DNA of 10,451 nt, taken from contig JBOGZI010000033.1 in assembly GCA_050697275.1 (NCBI GenBank), positions 1 through 10,451 on the forward strand, in the 5' to 3' direction. The notes under the pieces were generated by a model, which was given only the letters and a program-made list of their open reading frames with translations, was not told the origin of the DNA and did not search any database. Source of the stretch: JBOGZI01 sp050697275. GTDB taxonomy: Bacteria; Actinomycetota; Thermoleophilia; Solirubrobacterales; 70-9. Shown one piece after another: positions 5,903 through 10,451 of this stretch. The number at the start of each line of letters is the position of its first letter. Position 1 is the first letter of the stretch. Both the position numbers and the translations under genes were made by a program.

Positions 5903-8074
5903 GTGTTCCGGATCGCGGAAGCACGGACGCGGTCAAGGGGGCGCCAAGGAAGGGGAGAGCTGGAAGGCATCGAGAGAGACGCGAGGTCGCGACCGAGGAA
6001 CAGCCGAGCGCGCGGGACCTTCACAGCCGCGGTCTTGACGGCCGCGCTGCTTTCGCCTGCATCGGCCGGGGCGGCGACGATCACGGTCAACACGGATACG
6101 GACCCGGCTCCCGCCGACGAGGGGCTCTGCACGCTGCGCGAGGCGATTGCGGCCGCCGCCACGGACAACGAGAGCGGCATGACCGCCGGGGAGTGCATCA
6201 CGGGGAGCGGACCCGACACGATCGACTTCAACATCGCCCCCGGCGGCGGGGGCGCCCACATGATCCAACCCGTCTCGGCGCTGCCGACCGTGACCGACTC
6301 GACCACCATCGACGGCTCAGCCACCGACCCCGACCCGATCGAGATCGACGGCTCGGGCGCCGGCATGGGCGTGGACGGCCTCAGCCTGGGGAGCGGTACC
6401 AACACGATTCGCGGGCTCTCCGTCTACGGCTTCTCCCAAGACGGTATCCGCACCGTCTCCGCCAGCGGCGCCGACACGATCGAGGACAGCTTCATCGGCA
6501 CCGACTCGACCGGGACGGCCGGGATCGGCAACGGTCGGCACGGAGTCGGCAACGTGATCCTGGATGGCTTGATGATCGAGGACAACGTGATCTCGGGCAA
6601 CGGGGCTGTCGTGACGGGCCATGGTGTCGACTTCGCGGGAACCAACATCGATGCCAGTGTGATCAAGGGCAACCGGATCGGGACCAACCCCGCGGGCACC
6701 CTCGCCCTGCCGAACGACGGCGACGGAATCCAGCTCTCCAGTCCCGGCGACATGCACGTGATCGGCGGGAGCGGACCCGGTGAGGGGAACGTGATCTCCG
6801 GTAACACCGGGTACGGGATCCGGCTCCAGGGCAGCACCAACGACCCCTTCGAGACGACGGACAACACGATCAGCGGAAACCTGATCGGAACCGACGCCGC
6901 GGGCACCACGGCGATTCCGAACTCGATCGCCGGCCTGATCATCTTCAACGACGTCCGGGCCTCGACCATCGAGGAAAACGTCATCTCGGGGAACGCCGAC
7001 CAAGGCGTGCACTTGACCGGTGCCCTCGATCCCCCGACGGGGAACACCATCGCGGCGAACGCGATCGGGGTGGGAATGGACGGGACGACTCCGGTCGCCA
7101 ACGGGAAGGATGGCATCAGATTGGAGGGCGGGGCCACGAGCAACGTGATCGGTGGCGCCGCCCCAGGCGCGGGCAACTTGATCGCCCACAACGGCACCGA
7201 CGGCGTCGCCCTCCTCAACGACGGCACGGTTGACAACTCGATCCTCGGCAACTCGATCCACTCCAACGGCAACACCATCGTCGACCTCGGCATCGACCTT
7301 GCGGGCAACGGCGTCAGCCTCAACGACGGAGCGGGCGACGGGGACCTCGGCCCGAACGGCCTTCAGAACTTCCCGGTGATCACCGGCGCCCAGACCAACT
7401 CGGTGGATACGACGATCCAGGGGACCCTCGACTCGGTCGCGAGCCGGACCTTCCGGATCGAGTTCTTCTCGAACGCCGCCTGCGACGACTCGGGCAACGG
7501 CGAGGGGCGAACCTTCCTCGGCGCTGAGAACGTGTTTACCAATGTCAGCGGCAACGCCCAGATCGCCGCGACGGTATCCCCGAGCACCCCCGGAGAGGAG
7601 ATGACGGCGACTGCGACGGACCAGACGCCGGATGAGGCGAACACCTCCGAGTTCTCACAGTGCGTCACGATCGCCTCAAAGCCGGAGCCGCCTCCGCCTC
7701 CGCCTCCGCCTCCGCCCGCCCAGATCGCGACCGTCTTGCCCTCCAACCTCTTCGAGCTCGGCAAGCTGAAGCGAAACAAGAAGAAGGGGATCGCCTTCCT
7801 CTTCGTGAACGTGCCGGGGCCCGGCGAGGTCGGCCTTGCCGGCAAGGGGATCAAGAACGTCGGGATCGCCTCCGCCTCGGCCCGGAAGAGCGTCTTCACC
7901 GCCGGCGGCGTGGTGAAACTGAAGATCAAGCCGGGCAAGGGGAAGAAGGCACGCAAGCTCGTCCAGAGGCTGAAGGACAAGGGCAAGGCGAAGCTCAAGG
8001 TCCTGGTCACCTACGCCCCGACCGGTGGGCTCGCCAACACCCAGGCGCGGAAGGTGAAGCTCGTCCGCAAGTAG
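5903..8074 (+). CDS. Secreted parallel beta-helix protein with IGTD-type repeats and the same cationic tail
   Basis: This protein is up to 723 residues long and predicted to be exported. A basic stretch precedes the hydrophobic segment TAAVLTAALL (residues 41-50), with cleavage probably near ASAGA. A CTLREA motif begins at Cys76. The body is a right-handed beta-helix with NVISGN coils and four IGT(D/N)xxGTxxxxN repeats starting near bases 6494, 6677, 6884 and 7064. Residues about 490-590 form a module seen in such proteins (RTFRIEFFSN, then EANTSEFSQC). A 10-proline linker (residues 596-605) leads to the 107-residue basic tail (617-723), nearly identical to that of the first beta-helix protein although the bodies differ. 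The only standard start is GTG 5903, directly after an in-frame TAG and with a poor ribosome binding site. A CTG at 5960 behind GGAAGGGGAGAG gives a more normal signal peptide. A surface or structural role is likely; no enzyme activity can be assigned. Confidence 0.87.
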   Translation: MFRIAEARTRSRGRQGRGELEGIERDARSRPRNSRARGTFTAAVLTAALLSPASAGAATITVNTDTDPAPADEGLCTLREAIAAAATDNESGMTAGECITGSGPDTIDFNIAPGGGGAHMIQPVSALPTVTDSTTIDGSATDPDPIEIDGSGAGMGVDGLSLGSGTNTIRGLSVYGFSQDGIRTVSASGADTIEDSFIGTDSTGTAGIGNGRHGVGNVILDGLMIEDNVISGNGAVVTGHGVDFAGTNIDASVIKGNRIGTNPAGTLALPNDGDGIQLSSPGDMHVIGGSGPGEGNVISGNTGYGIRLQGSTNDPFETTDNTISGNLIGTDAAGTTAIPNSIAGLIIFNDVRASTIEENVISGNADQGVHLTGALDPPTGNTIAANAIGVGMDGTTPVANGKDGIRLEGGATSNVIGGAAPGAGNLIAHNGTDGVALLNDGTVDNSILGNSIHSNGNTIVDLGIDLAGNGVSLNDGAGDGDLGPNGLQNFPVITGAQTNSVDTTIQGTLDSVASRTFRIEFFSNAACDDSGNGEGRTFLGAENVFTNVSGNAQIAATVSPSTPGEEMTATATDQTPDEANTSEFSQCVTIASKPEPPPPPPPPPPAQIATVLPSNLFELGKLKRNKKKGIAFLFVNVPGPGEVGLAGKGIKNVGIASASARKSVFTAGGVVKLKIKPGKGKKARKLVQRLKDKGKAKLKVLVTYAPTGGLANTQARKVKLVRK
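7688..7720 (+). repeat. CCGCCT microsatellite encoding a polyproline linker
   Basis: Four perfect CCGCCT hexamers (7688-7711) followed by CCGCCCGCC encode ten consecutive prolines and then Ala, just before the basic tail. Hexamer slippage would change linker length while keeping the frame. Confidence 0.85.
7751..8074 (+). repeat. Direct repeat copy 2: shared 107-codon cationic tail module
   Basis: This is the second copy of the module at 4701-5024, with no gaps and about 90% base identity by hand count. The six residue changes are D/E, V/I, R/K, R/Q, R/L and V/A, mostly conservative, while most of the 31 base changes are silent. That indicates purifying selection on the protein sequence. Confidence 0.93.
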
Positions 8075-8083
8075 CCCCGGTCA

Positions 8084-8578
8084 TCAACTCCCCTCGAAGG
8101 CCTCGGGATGCGCAGACTTCAGGGCCTCGAGGTCGATCCGGTCCAGCGGGCGATCGGATGCACGCTTCATCGCAACCAGGTGTTCAAGCGAGCACACTCG
8201 CACCTGAAGTCCCCCGAGATCTGCGTCGTTGGCCGCCGCGTCGAGCTCGTCATAGCCGGGTATCTGAGGCAGTCCCTGCAAGACATCCACGTCGCCGAGC
8301 TCGGTGACCACGTAGGCCTTGTCCCTGGCGTGGACAAAGACCCGCACGGACTCCGGACCGAGGAGGTCGTCGCCTACCTTTACCCGACCCCGAATCTCTT
8401 CCAGCGCGGCGATCAGCTTGTCGAGGTTCTTGCCCTCCGGATTCGGCACGATGTCGATGTCCCGCGTGGCGCGTATGTAGCCCCAGGCGTTGACCGCAAG
8501 CGCACCGACCAAGACGAAGTCGACCTCGGCCGTGAGCAGCCGCTCGAGAAGCCCGCGCAAGCGCGCTTCGTAGGTCAC
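8084..8578 (-). CDS. Nucleotidyltransferase, AbiEii-like / DUF6036-type
   Basis: This 164-residue protein has the polymerase-beta-type nucleotidyltransferase pattern: VGALAVNAWGYIRATRDIDI at residues 24-43, where Asp40 and Asp42 form the DxD metal site. GDVD at 95-98 probably supplies the third carboxylate. The C-terminal segment around residues 132-155 (SLEHLVAMKRASDRP, then DLEAL) is characteristic of this group. Family members transfer a nucleotide to RNA or protein, and several act as toxins in abortive-infection or toxin-antitoxin pairs. The glycine dyad is GA rather than the usual GG/GS. Translation starts at GTG 8578-8576, and this GTGA overlaps the TGA of the upstream 70-codon gene, which implies coupling. 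Two TGA codons stand in tandem at the end. The gene converges on the second beta-helix gene with a 9-base gap. The target is unknown. Confidence 0.85.
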   Translation of the reverse strand: MTYEARLRGLLERLLTAEVDFVLVGALAVNAWGYIRATRDIDIVPNPEGKNLDKLIAALEEIRGRVKVGDDLLGPESVRVFVHARDKAYVVTELGDVDVLQGLPQIPGYDELDAAANDADLGGLQVRVCSLEHLVAMKRASDRPLDRIDLEALKSAHPEAFEGS

Positions 8579-8787
8579 CCGCGGTAGCTGAGAGTTCCCG
8601 TAAAGCTGAGCAGGAACTCGCTCAAGGCCAGCCCCTCCGCGAGGTTGACGCCCAGCGGACGCTTTGCGTCATCGCGAATCCGCTGCTTGGCGGCCCGCTC
8701 GTTCTCACCCCAGGGATTCCGGGCGACCCGGCGCCTTATCGCCTCGATCTCCTGAATCCGGTGCTCCCTTGTGCCGCTGCCTTGCAT
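8575..8787 (-). CDS. Small unknown protein coupled to the nucleotidyltransferase (antitoxin-like position)
   Basis: This 70-residue protein runs from ATG 8787-8785 to TGA 8577-8575 and overlaps the start of the nucleotidyltransferase gene by four bases (GTGA). The N-terminal half is charged and helical (EHRIQEIEAIRRRVARNPWG, then ENERAAKQRIRDD), followed by RPLGVNLAEGLALSEFLLSF. No named domain was recognised and there is no signal peptide or membrane helix. Its size, position ahead of the nucleotidyltransferase and overlap make an antitoxin or binding-partner role plausible, but this rests on context only. No Shine-Dalgarno sequence is seen. TACCCT lies 6 bases before the ATG on the minus strand, compatible with a leaderless transcript. 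Confidence 0.65.
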   Translation of the reverse strand: MQGSGTREHRIQEIEAIRRRVARNPWGENERAAKQRIRDDAKRPLGVNLAEGLALSEFLLSFTGTLSYRG

Positions 8788-8793
8788 GGATCA

Positions 8794-8799
8794 AGGGTA
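8794..8799 (-). promoter_or_regulatory. Possible -10 box for the small protein/nucleotidyltransferase operon
   Basis: TACCCT on the minus strand fits TANNNT and ends 6 bases before ATG 8787, so transcription could begin at the A of the start codon. No clear -35 box was identified. Confidence 0.3.
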
Positions 8800-8854
8800 G
8801 GCCCTGGCGGCGACGCCGGCCTCGCGAGGGCCATAGACAGAACAAAGAGAAGGC

Positions 8855-8917
8855 TACGTGCCGACCGGCGGAGTCGCCAACACCCAGGCGCGGAAGGTGA
8901 AGCTGATTCAGAAGTAG
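8855..8917 (+). pseudogene. Fossil 3' end of a third cationic-tail gene
   Basis: These 63 bases encode YVPTGGVANTQARKVKLIQK followed by TAG and differ from the last 63 bases of the first beta-helix gene at only 6 positions by hand count (10 versus the second gene). The match starts abruptly at TACGTG; the frame upstream (Q R E G) does not continue the module, and no start codon or body is present. It is therefore the remnant of a third gene of the same family, left after deletion or recombination. It lies in the region between the leftward small-protein operon and the rightward ATPase gene. A weaker possible second fragment lies just upstream at about 8797-8829. Confidence 0.85.
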
Positions 8918-8977
8918 GTGGGCTCGAGCGACGGCTGAGGGCGAACGCCACTCTCCCACGCGTAGGCAAGCCCGGTC

Positions 8978-8983
8978 TACGAT
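8978..8983 (+). promoter_or_regulatory. Probable -10 box for a leaderless ATPase transcript
   Basis: TACGAT matches the actinobacterial TANNNT -10 consensus and ends 7 bases before ATG 8991, so the transcript could start at the first base of the start codon. No Shine-Dalgarno sequence precedes this ATG, which supports the idea. The -35 region (about 8955-8960) is not convincing. Confidence 0.45.
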
Positions 8984-8990
8984 TTGCGCA

Positions 8991-10451
8991 ATGGCTGTCG
9001 GGGAGAGACTTGGACGCTACGACGCCGTCGACCTCGTCGGCAGGGAGCGGGAGTTGAGCGCGGCCGAAGCTGCGCTGGCGGCGGACGCCGGCGGGGCGAT
9101 CCTGTTCGTGCACGGGCCGGGCGGGATCGGCAAGAGCTCCCTCGCCAGAGCGCTCGCCCGCCGGGCGATGCAGGCGGGGCGCTCGGTGTGGGAGGTCGAC
9201 GCGCGAGACGTGCCGCCGAGTCCGGAGGGACTCAGCGATGCGCTGGCGGGGGTCATCGATGAGGACCGTCCACTGATCGTGATCGACAGCTTCGAGCTGA
9301 TCGAGCCGAGCGGCGCCCACCTGCGCGGCGAGCTGATCCCGCGGCTGCCGGAGGGCAGCGTGGTCCTGATCGCGAGCCGCAACCCGCCCGATCGCGGCTG
9401 GCTCGAGGGGCATTGGAGCGAGCTGATGGAGGAGATCCGGCTCGGGCCGCTCGCGGACGAGGAAGCCGTCGAGCTGGTCGGGTCACAAGGGGTCGAGGGC
9501 GTGCGCGCAACCGACGTCGTCGCCTGGAGCCAGGGCCACCCGCTGGCCCTGGAGCTCGGCGCACGGGTCGCGACGGAGGACCCCGCCTGGGTCCCGGGGG
9601 AGGGGATCGCCCCCGACGAGCTCGTCAGGGCCCTGGTTCGCCGCCTCGGCGAGGCCGATGTCGCCGCCGGGCACCTGCCGGCGCTCGGGGTGGCAGCGAT
9701 CGCGCGCTCGACCACGCCGGCGCTGCTCGAGGCGGCGCTGCCGGAGCACGACGCCGACGCCGAGTGGAAGTGGCTGTCCGCGCGCAGCTTCGCCGAGCCG
9801 CTGGGCGAGGGGATCGCGCTCCATGCGCTCCTGCGGGAGGCGGTCCGGGCCGACCTCAAACGGCGGGACCCGGTGCTGGAGGCGTGCCTCAAACGCCGAA
9901 TCGCCGACCACGTCTACAAGGTGGCGGAGTCCTCGGGGGAGCTGAACAAGGTGCTCGACCTCTCCCACCTGATCGAGAACATGGGCCTGAGGTGGTTCGT
10001 CTGGGAGGCCTCGGCGCGCTTCTACCTGACCGGCCCGGGCCCCGGCGACGCGGACGAGATCGACCGCGCCCTTGCGGAGCCGGGGGTCGACCCGATCGGC
10101 GGCGGGAAGGACGTGTGGGAGATCGCCAGACCGTTCTTCAAGCGGATGCCCGAGCTCGGCGTAGTCGCCAGGGACCCAAATGGGCGAATCGCCGGCTTCA
10201 CCTTCGTTCCCACCACCGCGGTGGACGATCCCGAGCTGGAGGCGGCGCCGCTGATCGGGCCCTGCCTGCGCCACGGGCGCGACCTGGAGCCCCGCGGCGA
10301 GGCGGTGATCATGCCCTTCATGTGCGATCTGACCGGCGATCTCTCGTCGGGGATCATCGGCATGCTCGCCAACGCCGCCCTGCTGCGCTCCTCCCACACC
10401 AATCCCCGCTACACCTACATGACGATCGACCGCGAGATCGAGTTCGGCCGG
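8991..10451 (+). CDS. STAND-type P-loop ATPase, N-terminal part (3' end outside window)
   Basis: The frame is open from ATG 8991 to the last base, giving 487 residues without a stop. The order is typical of STAND/NACHT-like ATPases: an N-terminal VGREREL box (residues 16-22), Walker A GPGGIGKS (42-49), Walker B LIVIDSFELI (95-104, with Asp99 and Glu102), a sensor-like LIASR, and a QGHPLALEL motif like the GxP element of these proteins. An Ala/Leu-rich helical part follows. Residues after about 330 look different: ELGVVARDPNGRIAGFTFVP resembles the strand-turn-strand of a GNAT acyltransferase, but this is a weak resemblance. No helix-turn-helix is visible before the window ends; related proteins often carry one at the C-terminus. 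It probably acts as a cytoplasmic signalling switch or regulator. The start is chosen from the -10 box just upstream and from the conserved VGRERE box following soon after. Confidence 0.88.
   Translation, partial: MAVGERLGRYDAVDLVGRERELSAAEAALAADAGGAILFVHGPGGIGKSSLARALARRAMQAGRSVWEVDARDVPPSPEGLSDALAGVIDEDRPLIVIDSFELIEPSGAHLRGELIPRLPEGSVVLIASRNPPDRGWLEGHWSELMEEIRLGPLADEEAVELVGSQGVEGVRATDVVAWSQGHPLALELGARVATEDPAWVPGEGIAPDELVRALVRRLGEADVAAGHLPALGVAAIARSTTPALLEAALPEHDADAEWKWLSARSFAEPLGEGIALHALLREAVRADLKRRDPVLEACLKRRIADHVYKVAESSGELNKVLDLSHLIENMGLRWFVWEASARFYLTGPGPGDADEIDRALAEPGVDPIGGGKDVWEIARPFFKRMPELGVVARDPNGRIAGFTFVPTTAVDDPELEAAPLIGPCLRHGRDLEPRGEAVIMPFMCDLTGDLSSGIIGMLANAALLRSSHTNPRYTYMTIDREIEFGR

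Noticed and set aside
8660..8900. Plus-strand open frame opposite the small 70-residue gene
   Set aside because: Its sequence is Arg/Pro-rich, has no ribosome binding site, and crosses the tail fossil in the wrong frame.
9017..10397. Two long minus-strand open frames (291 and 304 codons)
   Set aside because: They are shadows of the plus-strand ATPase, which has Walker A and B motifs and runs open to the window end.

Overview
The window looks like chromosomal DNA from a very GC-rich actinobacterium, most likely of the class Thermoleophilia (Solirubrobacter-type soil bacteria). This is an inference from the strong G/C bias at third codon positions, the TANNNT-type -10 boxes, and the combination of large LuxR-type ATPase regulators with secreted parallel beta-helix proteins ending in a lysine-rich tail. 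No rRNA, tRNA, CRISPR array, transposase or integrase was seen.

Layout. 1-2538 (+): C-terminal 845 residues of a large LuxR-family AAA/STAND regulator that begins outside the window. 2667-5024 (+): secreted beta-helix protein with a CSLREA-type N-terminus, a choice-of-anchor-Q-like module, a Pro-Gln-Gly linker and a 107-residue cationic tail. 5025-5713 (-): VapC-type PIN toxin with a Phd/YefM-type antitoxin, abutting the previous stop codon. 5714-5902: short region between divergent genes with a perfect 14-bp palindrome. 5903-8074 (+): a second secreted beta-helix protein with a different body but the same tail (101/107 residues identical by hand count). 8084-8787 (-): a translationally coupled pair, a 70-residue unknown protein followed by a nucleotidyltransferase of the AbiEii-like type, resembling a toxin-antitoxin pair. 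8855-8917 (+): a fossil of the last 20 codons and stop of a third tail. 8991-10451 (+): a P-loop STAND-type ATPase running off the right edge, possibly translated from a leaderless mRNA.

How the parts relate. Two exported surface-type proteins share a nearly identical C-terminal module joined to different beta-helix bodies through different proline-rich linkers. Each is followed, almost without a gap, by a convergent two-gene stabilisation-type module. A third tail fragment lies beyond the second module. The region therefore reads as repeated units of beta-helix gene, tail and opposing small operon, bounded by direct repeats formed by the tail. It sits between two large ATPase genes, the first of which is a clear transcriptional regulator; no direct regulatory link to the surface genes can be shown from sequence alone. 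The shared tail, its fossil copy and the tail/toxin-antitoxin alternation are the most interesting signals.
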